The notes beneath the pieces are model-generated. The model was not told where the DNA came from and searched no databases. It saw only the letters and a program-made list of their open reading frames with translations. A program made the translations under genes and the position numbers. From the NCBI GenBank assembly GCA_018713485.1, contig DVOQ01000018.1, positions 1-47,044 of the forward strand: DNA of 47,044 nucleotides, in the 5' to 3' direction. Source of the stretch: Candidatus Avisuccinivibrio pullicola. Lineage in GTDB: Bacteria; Pseudomonadota; Gammaproteobacteria; Enterobacterales; Succinivibrionaceae. Shown here piece after piece: positions 1-8,618 of this stretch (positions within the stretch are counted from its first letter, which is position 1; every line of letters starts with the position of its first letter).

Positions 1-260
1 ATTTAGAACTGTCCTCAGCATTAACGGGTTACTTTATTATAAAAGGTAACCCGTTAAAAATCAAGAATGATGGATTATTCTTGTCACATAAAAACGGATA
101 AATAACAAATAAATATGGAGATAGAGGCAGGGGTGAAATAGAATTTTATGGATGCATAGACAAAGATATCGCCTTAACAGGTGACCTTATGCTTACTTAA
201 AGGGTCCACCTTTATCACTATAATTGAGTGATATAATGTCACTCAAAAAGAGCCAAGAAA
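1..260. other. Left flank of the IS: inverted repeats, no clear gene
   Basis: No convincing gene is seen. A perfect 12-bp inverted repeat (21-32 with 46-57, 13-nt loop) lies near the window edge but has no T-tract on either side, so it is not a good terminator. Between 215 and 244 the motif TCACT/AGTGA occurs three times in alternating orientation, and two perfect TATAAT hexamers (219-224 and 232-237) sit inside it. These may be the -10 boxes and the end of the insertion sequence. A short open frame ends with a TAA at 198-200; it could be the tail of an interrupted gene, but I cannot identify it. Confidence 0.4.
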
Positions 261-1988
261 ATGTATCTGAAAACTTCTGTTGCAGTACCTGTTGCCCCTG
301 GAAAAATTATCTTTCGTGAGAAGGCAGCCAGCACTTATGTTTATTTTGAAACCGGCCGGCATTATGACCCAGAGAGAAAATTCAACGTTCCTGATAGAGT
401 AATTATCGGCAAGCTCGTTGATAAAGACGATAAAACCAGGATGTTGCCCAGAGACGGTTATTTTCAGCAGCACTTTCCGTCTGTAAGCATTGATGAGACC
501 GAGCCTGCGCGCGTGCGCAGCAGTACCTTAAGAGCGGGGACTTATATTGTCTTCAAGCAGATAGTCCGTGAATACGGTTTAAACGAGATCCTGACGGAGA
601 TCTTCGGTGACAAAAGCGGTCTGATCTTGGATTTAGCCTGCTTCATGATTGTTGAGAAGGATAATGCTGGTCAGTATTATCCGGACTATGCACGCTGTCA
701 TCCCTTATTTACGCCTGCCATGCACGTGTACAGCGATTCCTCCATTACACGGATCCTGGGAGAAGTTACAGAAAGTCAAATCGTAAGCTTCCTTGATAAG
801 TGGAATGAGAAGCAGGATCACCGGCAGCGCATTTACATTTCCTATGACTCCACCAATAAGAACTCCCGGGGCGATCTTGATTTTGCCGAATTTGGTCACG
901 CTAAAATCGATCAGGGTATCCCCATCATCAACATCTCCCTGGCCTTTGATAAGACCAACCGCGTGCCGCTCTTCTACGAGGAGTACCCTGGCTCTGTTAA
1001 TGACATCAGCATGCTGCAGTACTTAGCTGAAAAGGTGCTCACTTACGGCTACCGCAACATTGGCCTCATCCTGGATCGCGGCTATTGCAGTCACGATAAT
1101 ATTAACTACATGGACGAAAAGCAGATCAGCTTCCTGCTGATGCTCAAAGGTAATAAGGCCCTCGTATCAGAGCTTATCTCAGAGCGCTTCGGCACTTTTG
1201 AACACGACCACGCCAATTTGGTTCTCGGCACAGACATATTTGCCATAACCGTCGAGCATGAGCTGCGTAAGGGAGACAGCAAAAAGCGCTATTTCCATCT
1301 TTGCTTCAGTCCTCAGAAAATGGCTTCAGAACGGGAAGCTCTCAATATCTCCCTCGACAAAATGGAAGCTGAGCTTCATAAGTTTGAGAAGCGCGAATGC
1401 ATTATCGAAGGGGATTACGCGAAGTACTTCAATTGCCACTATCAAGAAAAGAATGGCAAACAGATCTTCCTCTTTGCTCAAAGGAATAATGAAGCAATCA
1501 ACAAGGCCTACAGGGAGTTCGGCTATTTCTGCCTGATAAGCTCCGATAAGATGACAGCCGCTGAGGCCTACAGCCTTTATCAGGGCCGTGATGCCTCAGA
1601 AAAGCTGTTCAGGGCGCAGAAGACATTCCCGGGAGCCAGGAGCATGCGCGCCCATTCCAATGAGGCAGTATCAGCAAAGATCTTCATTGAGTTCCTGGCG
1701 CTTATCATCCGCAACCGCTTCTATAACCTGCTTAAGGACGAGATGCGCAGACTTAATATCCGCAGAAACTACATGACCGTGCCCGCGGCCATCCGTGAGC
1801 TGGAAAAGATAGAAATGACTAGACGCAGCGGCTCCATCTACAAGATGGACTATGCCCTCACCAAAAATCAGAAGTCCGTTCTGCAGTGTTTTGGCTTAAG
1901 TAAGGACGAAATCATTCAAAAAACTCAGGAAATAGCGGTGGTGCTGTCGAAAACCAACGATGTTATCCCTGCTAGGGAGGAAGAATAA
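261..1988 (+). CDS. IS1634-family (IS4 superfamily) DDE transposase
   Basis: This 575-residue protein cuts and moves the insertion sequence. It shows the RNase H-like DDE plan of IS1634/IS4 enzymes. The first Asp is in the SYDST motif (about D196) and the second in ILDRGYCS (about D272). The Glu is in the Y-x2-R-x2-SEK signature YQGRDASEKLFR (about E447). The usual C-terminal region with IRNRFYN follows. The length is typical of the family and the frame is intact, so the enzyme may be active. The start ATG has only a weak upstream purine stretch. The small ORF at 1990 is translationally close: its strong Shine-Dalgarno lies in the last codons of this gene. Family assignment is firm; the exact IS name is not claimed. 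Confidence 0.9.
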   Translation: MYLKTSVAVPVAPGKIIFREKAASTYVYFETGRHYDPERKFNVPDRVIIGKLVDKDDKTRMLPRDGYFQQHFPSVSIDETEPARVRSSTLRAGTYIVFKQIVREYGLNEILTEIFGDKSGLILDLACFMIVEKDNAGQYYPDYARCHPLFTPAMHVYSDSSITRILGEVTESQIVSFLDKWNEKQDHRQRIYISYDSTNKNSRGDLDFAEFGHAKIDQGIPIINISLAFDKTNRVPLFYEEYPGSVNDISMLQYLAEKVLTYGYRNIGLILDRGYCSHDNINYMDEKQISFLLMLKGNKALVSELISERFGTFEHDHANLVLGTDIFAITVEHELRKGDSKKRYFHLCFSPQKMASEREALNISLDKMEAELHKFEKRECIIEGDYAKYFNCHYQEKNGKQIFLFAQRNNEAINKAYREFGYFCLISSDKMTAAEAYSLYQGRDASEKLFRAQKTFPGARSMRAHSNEAVSAKIFIEFLALIIRNRFYNLLKDEMRRLNIRRNYMTVPAAIRELEKIEMTRRSGSIYKMDYALTKNQKSVLQCFGLSKDEIIQKTQEIAVVLSKTNDVIPAREEE

Positions 1989-1989
1989 C

Positions 1990-2202
1990 ATGGGCAGACG
2001 CAAAAGTGTGCAAGCAATTGAAATGAAGATCAGCAAAGTCCAGAGTAGGATCCATAAAACCAAAGATCGCTATGACAAGCTCTGTGACGAGTTAAAAGGG
2101 CTTATCGAGGAGCGTGATGAGGCGCAGGGCAGTGAGCTGCTGGCGGCGCTGAAGAGCAGCGGAAAAACCTACAGGGAGGTCATGACATTTCTGGGTAAAT
2201 GA
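1990..2202 (+). CDS. Small coiled-coil passenger protein of the IS
   Basis: A 70-residue basic and acidic helical protein begins one base after the transposase stop. Its Shine-Dalgarno AGGGAGG (1974-1980) lies in the end of the transposase gene and fixes the ATG at 1990. Residues about 10-50 form a heptad-like charged helix, compatible with a coiled coil. The tail reads SGKTYREVMTFL. I do not recognise a named domain. The one-base spacing and shared mRNA suggest it acts with the transposase, for example as an accessory or regulatory subunit, but this is inference. It ends just before the hairpin at 2214-2236. Confidence 0.7.
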   Translation: MGRRKSVQAIEMKISKVQSRIHKTKDRYDKLCDELKGLIEERDEAQGSELLAALKSSGKTYREVMTFLGK

Positions 2203-2213
2203 CCCCGTGCTGG

Positions 2214-2240
2214 ACAGCCGCGATCGCCGCGGCTGTGCTT
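2214..2240 (+). terminator. Hairpin behind the IS genes
   Basis: A 9-bp perfect stem (2214-2222 with 2228-2236) and a 5-nt loop follow the small IS ORF by 11 bases. Only a weak T-rich stretch follows, so termination may be partial. It would also protect the IS transcript from reading into the gene at 2341. Confidence 0.45.
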
Positions 2241-2250
2241 TGAGTGTTAA

Positions 2251-2328
2251 AATCGTCGGAAGTTAAGGGATGGTATGCAGGCTTGGCGGACTGAAGATGG
2301 AAAAACACTAAAAGAATATCTCAACTAA
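2251..2328 (+). pseudogene. Reading-frame remnant right of the IS
   Basis: From the right edge of the IS an open frame runs to a TAA at 2326-2328. It contains the peptide MQAWRTEDGKTLKEYLN and has no start or Shine-Dalgarno of its own worth the name. Its composition looks coding. Its stop is 12 bases before the ATG of the DUF262 gene, and the AAGGAG used by that gene overlaps its last codon. The simplest reading is the 3' end of a gene that formed an operon with the DUF262 gene and was cut by the IS. The stretch is too short to identify. Confidence 0.35.
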
Positions 2329-2340
2329 GGAGCACAAGTT

Positions 2341-5300
2341 ATGAAAGGTTCAGAAGCAAAAATGACTGGATTCATGGAGGGCGCAGACAAGCGTTATGTC
2401 ATTCCTGTTTACCAGAGAAAATATGATTGGAAATTGGAAAACTGCAGACAGTTATATGACGACTTGAAGAAAATTGTCCATGATAAGAGGGACAGCCATT
2501 TCTTCGGGAGCATCGTCTCCTCTGTGGTGCCGAATGGTAGCAAGATTGAATACCATATCATCGATGGACAGCAGCGATTCACTACTGTTACACTTCTGCT
2601 TCTGGCTATTCGTAACCTCATTGCAAAAGGTAGAGTTATTTCCAATGAGGGTAAACTCGACGAACAAATAAATCAACGCTTCTTGATTTCTCCTTGGGCA
2701 AAAGAAGACGATCAGATTAAACTCCGTCCTGTAAAAAGTGATCGGGATGCTTTGACCAGACTGTTTGGCGAAGAGGAAGACTTTGATCCGACTTCCAATT
2801 TGACGCTGAATTACCGTTTTTTCTGCGATCAGCTGCTAAAAGAAGAAATCCCTATTGACGATTTGTATGGTGCTATTGGAAAGCTGGAAATAATTAGTAT
2901 TACTCTCGATCAGGGAGATAATGCTCAGCTTATTTTCGAGAGCCTTAACTCTACAGGATTAGCGCTTCAGGAGGGCGATAAGATCAGGAACTATATCCTG
3001 ATGGGACAGCCACCGAAGGACCAAAACCGGCTTTACGATACATATTGGACCGCTATCGAAAGATGTACAGGAAATGATGTCAGCGGCTTCGTTAGAGATT
3101 ATTTGAGCGTGAAACAGCAGGTCACTCCTACCATCAGCAATGTGTATCGTGCATTCAAAGAATACGCTGAAGATGCGCAGCTTCATATAGATTCCTTGTT
3201 GGAAGACTTACGAAGATACGCTCGTTTCTATGAAAAACTTCTTACTTGCAAAAGTGGCCTGAAGAATCAGAAATTGGACGATTGTCTGTATCGAATGATG
3301 CGACTTGAGATCGTTGTCACTCGTCCTTTCCTGTTAGAAGTCTTGAGACTTAATCAGGATAATAAATTATCAGTGGACGATGTTCTTCAGATTTTCCTTA
3401 TTACAGAGAACTATCTGTTCCGCAGGAATATCTGTGAGGTCCCTACTAATGCTTTGAATAAAATATTTCTGAATTTGAATAGAGAGATTCTGCGCTATGA
3501 CAACACTGCAGATAACTATGTTCAGAAATTTATATACGCATTGCTTTCCAAAAAAGAGAGCGGACGCTTCCCGGATGATGAAGAGTTCACCGCTGAGTTG
3601 GCTGTTAAGCAGGTATATCAGATGCGCGGAAAATATAAAGCGTATTTGTTTGAACGCTTTGAAAATTACGGCACTATAGAAACGAAGGACGTTTATACGC
3701 ATCTGGATAATAATGTTTATACCATCGAACACATTATGCCGCAGCATTTAACGCCAGCTTGGACAGAATCACTCGGAGCTAACGCATCAGAAATTCATGA
3801 AACATGGTTACATCGACTGGCCAACTTGACACTTACAGGATATAATCCCAATCTTAGCAATAAGACTTTTGCCGAGAAGCGCGATTCTGAAGAAGGTGGA
3901 TACAAGGTCAGTGGTTTGAAGATGAATCAAAAAATTGCTATCAAGGACTCGTGGGGCTTGCCTGAACTTGAAGAGCGTAACGATGAAATGCTCGCTCTTG
4001 CCAAAAAGATATGGGCATTTCCTCAGACGGCTTTTGTTCCTGCTGAGAAAGAATTTGATTCATGTACACTCGACGATGAAAATGTCGAGCTTACCGGAAG
4101 AGATATAGCTAAATACAGCTATCAGAACGTCGAACAGCCTGTTAGCAGCTGGGCTGACATGTTTGAGCATGTTGTAAAATTCTTGCATCAGAAGGATAAG
4201 AGTATTCTTTCCGGCTTAGCATACAGCACAAGCTCCAGTACAGACCTCGCTAATTATGTAAGTAGTACCGAGGCTGGGCTTCGCAGTGCGCTGAAAATCG
4301 ATGAAGACATATACATGGAGCGGAATACAAGTACTGCATTAAAGATGTCTGTGCTCCGTAGACTATTTGCTCTGTATGACGCCGATCCGATGGACCTCGT
4401 GTTCTATTTGAAGGATCAGGAGAGCGAAAAGGTGGCTGAAGCAGGTAGATTTGAAATCAGAAAGAGGTATTGGACCTACGCACTTCCAATCATACAGAAG
4501 CAACATATTCATAGAGGTACATTCAGTAAGTGCACTCCCGTTACATCTAATACTACAGAATCCGGATTCTTTGGCATCAGCGGGTTTGATATTAGCTGTA
4601 TAGCCAATTATGATTCTGCTCGAATTGACTTTTACATGGGCAAAGGTGATGCAGCTCAAAACAAGGCTGCCTTTGATTTGCTATACAGCCATAAAGACGA
4701 GATTGAGGCTGAGCTTGGAGTATCATTGACGTGGAAACGCGCCGATGAGTATAAAGCGTCTTGGCTTAGCTATCACCTTCGTGACGTTAGCATCACCAAT
4801 GAATCAGACTGGCCACGTATGGCAAAGTTTCACGCGGAATGGAGTGACAAGATTTGTAATGCAGTGTTTCCGTATCTTCAGAATGAGGATGACAACAGCA
4901 CAAGGCTACTGAATATTGCCGGGATACTTCGCGCGTGGACTGTTGAAAGATCAGGTGTTAACGAGAATCTGGCTAAGTGTAACCGCACATATACTCGTTT
5001 TACTACAGATGGGATGAGTGAGATCTTGCCGGATATTCCGGGGGCTCCAAGTGGCTGGAATACAGATAACCATTATTTCTATGAGATCGTTAACCGTACC
5101 GGTAAGAGCGTCTATATCCAGTTCGCGCTTAGCGCTCGAAATGCTACTGAAGATTTCATGATCATTTGCGACCGAATTAACGAATTCTATCCAGCCAAAA
5201 TGGGTAAAGAGGAATGGCAATGGCGAGCGCCTTTTAAGACCAGAACCATAGATGTTGATGAAACTGTTTCCAAGGATGAAATTTTTGCAAGACTGGATGA

Positions 5301-5358
5301 TAGCTTAGCTGAGATTCAAGCGTTTGAGGCCGATTTGAAGCAAAAGTTGAATGCTTAA
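2341..5358 (+). CDS. DUF262-DUF1524 (GmrSD-type) nuclease-like defence protein with DUF4268 tail
   Basis: This 1005-residue protein has three parts. Residues about 15-230 are a DUF262 (ParB/GmrS-like) domain with IPVYQRKYDW at 21-30 and the nucleotide-binding DGQQRFTT at 75-82. Residues about 430-560 are a DUF1524 His-Me nuclease with EHIMPQH near 463-469 and the downstream Asn in LANLTLTGYN near 493-502. The last third resembles DUF4268. Proteins with this pairing include GmrSD, BrxU and SspE, which cut modified phage DNA or act with phosphorothioate systems; that role here is inferred. An AAGGAG lies just upstream of the ATG. The gene is clearly more A+T-rich than the rest of the window and sits beside an IS, suggesting horizontal gain. 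No partner methylase or DND/BREX gene is visible. Confidence 0.85.
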   Translation: MKGSEAKMTGFMEGADKRYVIPVYQRKYDWKLENCRQLYDDLKKIVHDKRDSHFFGSIVSSVVPNGSKIEYHIIDGQQRFTTVTLLLLAIRNLIAKGRVISNEGKLDEQINQRFLISPWAKEDDQIKLRPVKSDRDALTRLFGEEEDFDPTSNLTLNYRFFCDQLLKEEIPIDDLYGAIGKLEIISITLDQGDNAQLIFESLNSTGLALQEGDKIRNYILMGQPPKDQNRLYDTYWTAIERCTGNDVSGFVRDYLSVKQQVTPTISNVYRAFKEYAEDAQLHIDSLLEDLRRYARFYEKLLTCKSGLKNQKLDDCLYRMMRLEIVVTRPFLLEVLRLNQDNKLSVDDVLQIFLITENYLFRRNICEVPTNALNKIFLNLNREILRYDNTADNYVQKFIYALLSKKESGRFPDDEEFTAELAVKQVYQMRGKYKAYLFERFENYGTIETKDVYTHLDNNVYTIEHIMPQHLTPAWTESLGANASEIHETWLHRLANLTLTGYNPNLSNKTFAEKRDSEEGGYKVSGLKMNQKIAIKDSWGLPELEERNDEMLALAKKIWAFPQTAFVPAEKEFDSCTLDDENVELTGRDIAKYSYQNVEQPVSSWADMFEHVVKFLHQKDKSILSGLAYSTSSSTDLANYVSSTEAGLRSALKIDEDIYMERNTSTALKMSVLRRLFALYDADPMDLVFYLKDQESEKVAEAGRFEIRKRYWTYALPIIQKQHIHRGTFSKCTPVTSNTTESGFFGISGFDISCIANYDSARIDFYMGKGDAAQNKAAFDLLYSHKDEIEAELGVSLTWKRADEYKASWLSYHLRDVSITNESDWPRMAKFHAEWSDKICNAVFPYLQNEDDNSTRLLNIAGILRAWTVERSGVNENLAKCNRTYTRFTTDGMSEILPDIPGAPSGWNTDNHYFYEIVNRTGKSVYIQFALSARNATEDFMIICDRINEFYPAKMGKEEWQWRAPFKTRTIDVDETVSKDEIFARLDDSLAEIQAFEADLKQKLNA

Positions 5359-5663
5359 GGGTTGAGGCGATGAAATCCCATGCACTCGCGGACCAGATCA
5401 AGGTTGAGACGATGGGCAAGCCAGATTCCCGAAAAGTCCCATTTCACGCGGGTTTCCTGAAATAGTGGATATGCTCCCGCGAACTTATGGACTTGAAGCG
5501 GACGAGGCAAATTTCGATTTTTTCAGATGAAATCGGCTGGATTTGTTTCCGCGAACGTCGGGAGGCTCTGACATCAAAATGGACGTATCGAGCCACGTGG
5601 AGACTTTGTGCCTTTTAGAAAAGTAAGGTCAGGCGCATAATGAGAGAAAAAGGAGAATAAACC
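5359..5663. other. Gene-free gap with degenerate direct repeats
   Basis: No gene is supported in this 305-bp gap. A 13-bp sequence GGTTGAGGCGATG at 5360-5372 recurs with one change at 5402-5414 (42-bp step), each time followed by a loosely similar TCCCAT...CGCGG segment. Two CCGCGAAC words also recur. A small inverted repeat CGATTT/AAATCG is present near 5515. The end holds the AAGGAG of the nitroreductase gene. It looks like worn-down DNA at the edge of the accessory block. Confidence 0.4.
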
Positions 5664-6182
5664 ATGCAGGATTTTCTGTCGTTAGCCATGAGCCGTTACT
5701 CATGCCGTGCCTATGCTCCCACTCCTGTTTCGGACGCGCAGATAAGCCGTATTCTGGAGGCGGCTAAAGTTGCTCCCACCGCCTGCAATCTGCAGCCTTT
5801 CCGTCTGTTAGTGCTCACGGGCGAGTCCTTAAAGAAGATTGAGAAGACCGCCTGGCTCTACGGCGCTCCCTTAGCCATCGTTCTCTGCACCGTGGAGAGC
5901 GAGGCGTGGCAGCGCAAGTACGATTCCCAGAACTTCGCCGTCGTGGACGGGGCCATCGTCATGACGCACATGCTGCTCGAGGCCACCGAAATGGGCCTTG
6001 GCACCTGCTTTGTCGGTGCCATCAAGACCCCGCTTCTGACCGAGGCTCTCAAGCTTGATCCCGCCCTGCGCCCGCAGTTCATCATGGTGGCGGGCCACAA
6101 GGCCGAGAGCGAGGAGAGTAAGCCCCATCCGCGCCACTATGAGCGCAAGTCACTGGACGATTTGGTAACGTACTTAAACTAG
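5664..6182 (+). CDS. Nitroreductase family FMN oxidoreductase
   Basis: A 172-residue protein of the nitroreductase fold, which usually binds FMN and reduces nitro groups or quinones with NAD(P)H. The N-terminal SRYSCRAYAPTPV matches the family SxRRFxxxPV signature that contacts the FMN phosphate. It is followed by a helix with AAKVAPTACNLQPFR, the usual APSxxNxQPW site. The Gly-rich GLGTCFVGA in the middle and a C-terminal R-K-x-L-D-D-L tail also fit. The length suits the short members of the family. AAGGAG stands 7 bases before the ATG. It is a single-gene unit; the substrate cannot be told from sequence. Confidence 0.85.
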   Translation: MQDFLSLAMSRYSCRAYAPTPVSDAQISRILEAAKVAPTACNLQPFRLLVLTGESLKKIEKTAWLYGAPLAIVLCTVESEAWQRKYDSQNFAVVDGAIVMTHMLLEATEMGLGTCFVGAIKTPLLTEALKLDPALRPQFIMVAGHKAESEESKPHPRHYERKSLDDLVTYLN

Positions 6183-6227
6183 CCTTCGCTTACTCTCAGG
6201 GGAGCGTTCTCCCCTGAGGCAGGTGCC

Positions 6228-7094
6228 TTACTGCAGGGTGGTAAGCACAGGGTTTTCAAGATAGTTGTAGATCCGCTCCACCTCAGAGGGCTTTAAGGGA
6301 TCTAGCATCTGCGGATGGCCTAAGTCGAGAGCGGCAATGCGCTGCATTTCAGCCTCATTTAAGGCAAAGTGCTCTAAAGCCCGGTTTTCCTCCATGCGCT
6401 CCCTGTGCACCGACTTGGGAATGACTCACACGCCGCGCTGTAAATCCCAGCGCAGAATGACCTGCGCTACCGACACCTGATGGGCCGCCGCGATTTCCCT
6501 GAGCACGGGATTGCTGAACATGCCGTTTAAGCCCTCGGCAAAGGGGGCCCACGCCTGCGCGACGATATTTTTCCTCCTTGAGCTTAAGCTCCGCCTCCCG
6601 CTGATAGAAGGGATGGCACTCAATCTGATTGACGGCGGGGATTACCTTGACGTTATGCACGAGATCTAAAAGCCGGTCAGGCAGGAAATTGCTCACCCCG
6701 AGAGCGCGGATCTTTCCCTGCACGTACTCCTCCTCAAGAGAGCGCCAGGCGCTGTAATAATCTCCGTAGGGCATGTGGATAAGATAGAGATCGATATAGT
6801 CCGTCTGCAGGGCACTAAGGGTTTCGTCAAGCGCGCGTTTAGCTCCCGCGAAGCTCATGTCCTGCACGAAGGCCTTGGAAGTGATGAAGATCTCCTCACG
6901 CTTAAGACCGGAACGGCGTACCGCGCGGCCCACCGCGGCCTCGTTATTATAGGCGCGGGCCGTGTCAATGAGGCGGTACCCGGCCTGTAACGCCTCCGGT
7001 ACCGCCTCCTCGCAGCTCTTTTCGTCAACCTGAACACGCCAAAGTCCACGCGGGGCATGGTGATTCCGTTGTTGAGAGTAACCGTAGGTTCCAT
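6228..7094 (-). pseudogene. Aldo/keto reductase, disrupted by two frameshifts and a stop
   Basis: The reading frame starts with MEPTVTLNNGITMPRVDFGVF, the N terminus of 2,5-diketogluconate reductase-like aldo/keto reductases. Three lesions interrupt it. (1) Near 7031 one base is missing: the next frame continues QVDEKSCEEAVPEALQAG and the catalytic stretch with DTARAY. (2) In the run of five T at 6568-6572 there is one base too many; the frame then goes on with [13 protein letters not shown]. (3) A TGA at 6426-6428 replaces a Val codon in the RGVVVIPKSV motif. All pieces together cover a full-length enzyme of about 285 residues. The catalytic Asp, Tyr (SxxxY), Lys (ITSKAF) and His (LIHMPYGD) regions can all be read, so decay is recent, or the assembly has errors here. 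Confidence 0.85.
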
Positions 7095-7459
7095 ATGCTC
7101 TCCTTAGACAAAGGTCAGTTTGCCACAGTATAGGTGGTTAAGAAGATCAAAAAGTGCCGTTTCAGAGCAAAGAGATGCCCTTTTGCCTCACGCGGGGGCC
7201 ATGAAAGACTCAGGAGCGTGGCTATTGTGCTAAAAACCGTGATTTATGCGGGTTTCTAGCCTAAAATTAGTTAAGATTCAGAAAGTAGTACAAGACCTTA
7301 AAGAAAGTTGAGGTGAGGCTTTCTAACTAACGGGGCCTGAGAGCGCAGAGTGCAGGTTTTAATGTAAATTTACCTTACGTTTAAAAACAGCTGCTCAGAA
7401 TAAGTCAGATAGCATCCTCTCAGGCTAATCAGGCAACAGTCGCATAAAAACACAGGATC
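7095..7459. other. Intergenic region upstream of the LacI gene
   Basis: This 365-bp region separates the aldo/keto reductase remnant from the LacI-type regulator and contains the promoters of both. I see no ORF worth calling. A 10-bp palindrome GTAAATTTAC (7364-7373) followed by TTACGTTTAAAAAC could be an autoregulatory site, because it shares the A/T-rich arms and CG step of the operators at 9887-10013. The match is weak. Confidence 0.35.
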
Positions 7460-8509
7460 ATGGCAGGAATAAAAGATGTAGCCGCCAGGGCGGGCGTTTC
7501 AGCCAGCACGGTTTCCAATGTCTTAAATGGCAGAGCCGATAAGATGACTGAGGAAACGAGGTCTAAGGTGCTTCAGGCAGTGAAGGAGCTTAATTACCTG
7601 CCCAATAAATCCGCGCAGCAGCTGAAATCTGGGCGGGTCAAGATGATCGGGGTTCTCATCCCTTCCATCATGAACCCTAATTTAGCGACTCTCGTCAACG
7701 CTCTTGAAAAGCAGGCCAAAGATCAGTACGGCTATCAGATTATTCTCGGTAATACCAACCGTCAGGAGCGTGAGGAGGCGTGGTTTTTAGCGGATATGCG
7801 CGCCAGCGGCATCAAGGGGGCCATCATCGTTTCAGCGCAGCCCAACCGTCCGCATTTTAAGGACATGCTCGATGCCGGCATGCAGCTTATCAGCTATGAC
7901 GCGGAAAAGTCCGAGCAGGAAGATCTGCTGATGGACAGCGTTTCCCTGGACAACTTTAAGACCGGTTACACCGCCGCGGACTTTTTACTCCATCAGGGAC
8001 TCAGGGACATCGTCTTTGCCAGCATTCAGGGCGATATTGCCAGCCGCAACGCCAAAATCAGCGGCTTTAAATATGCCCTCGAGCAGGCGGGCATTGAGAG
8101 TGGAGGGCGGGTGCTGTGCTGTGCGGAGGTGCCGTTTTACGGTGACTCCGATCTTCCCTTAGTGGGCAAACAGACCGCGCAGAGACTGCTTGAGAGCGGC
8201 AAGAGGCTTCCTGAGGCCATCGTGGGTATCAACGACGTGATGGCTTTAGGCATCATGTCCTATTTACAGAAAAACGGCATTCGCGTTCCTGATGACATCT
8301 CGGTGATGGGCATTGACAATATCTTTTTCTCCTCCCTCATTTCCCCGTCGCTGACCACTATTGATTCCCCTATAGATGAAATGGCGTCGGTGCTGCTTAA
8401 GAGACTCATCTCCCGTATTGAAGGTCGCATCAGCTCCGAGCCTCAGGAATTTTTATTTAACCCGCGTCTCGTGTGCCGCGATTCCGTAAGACTCAGACGG
8501 ATGCAGTAA
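7460..8509 (+). CDS. LacI/GalR family transcriptional regulator
   Basis: A 349-residue repressor. Residues 1-55 form the LacI DNA-binding head, with IKDVAARAGVSASTVSNVLN including the recognition helix, then a hinge helix around YLPNKSAQQLKSG. From about residue 62 (MIGVLIPSIMNP) to the end it is a periplasmic-binding-protein-like sensor domain, ending with the family motif VPDDISVMGID and a dimer region. An AGGA lies just before the ATG. It probably controls the neighbouring divergent unit (FucU-like, SDR, TRAP), because that promoter region has LacI-type palindromes centred on CG. Its inducer is unknown, presumably the sugar or sugar acid taken up or a phosphorylated product. Confidence 0.9.
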   Translation: MAGIKDVAARAGVSASTVSNVLNGRADKMTEETRSKVLQAVKELNYLPNKSAQQLKSGRVKMIGVLIPSIMNPNLATLVNALEKQAKDQYGYQIILGNTNRQEREEAWFLADMRASGIKGAIIVSAQPNRPHFKDMLDAGMQLISYDAEKSEQEDLLMDSVSLDNFKTGYTAADFLLHQGLRDIVFASIQGDIASRNAKISGFKYALEQAGIESGGRVLCCAEVPFYGDSDLPLVGKQTAQRLLESGKRLPEAIVGINDVMALGIMSYLQKNGIRVPDDISVMGIDNIFFSSLISPSLTTIDSPIDEMASVLLKRLISRIEGRISSEPQEFLFNPRLVCRDSVRLRRMQ

Positions 8510-8549
8510 CAGTGAGACCGGGCACCGGGGCTTAAGGTACGGGCCCCTG

Positions 8550-8582
8550 AAAAAAAGCTGCCACCTGAGGCGCAGGTGGCAG
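8550..8582 (-). terminator. Rho-independent terminator of the SDR-FucU unit
   Basis: Read on the minus strand, a perfect 10-bp stem (8573-8582 with 8558-8567, loop of 5) is followed by G-to-C and seven T (8550-8556). It lies 36 bases after the stop of the FucU-like gene and faces the end of the LacI gene. Confidence 0.85.
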
Positions 8583-8618
8583 AAACGGTAAGATGCGTGG
8601 TTACCGGGGGGGCTAAAA

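Larger units (their letters stand above)
215..2250 (+). mobile_element. IS1634-like insertion sequence (approximate limits)
   Basis: The unit consists of a DDE transposase gene and a 70-codon ORF one base behind it. Its limits are estimated. The left edge has CACTCAAA at 240-247 and the right edge has its complement TTTGAGTG at 2239-2246, consistent with short imperfect terminal inverted repeats. A 9-bp hairpin (2214-2222 with 2228-2236) just inside the right edge could stop transcription. I could not find a clear target-site duplication, so the exact ends are unproven. Confidence 0.5.

Noticed and set aside
21-57. Perfect 12-bp inverted repeat as a terminator
   Set aside because: No T-tract follows on either strand; it may belong to a mobile element or a protein site.
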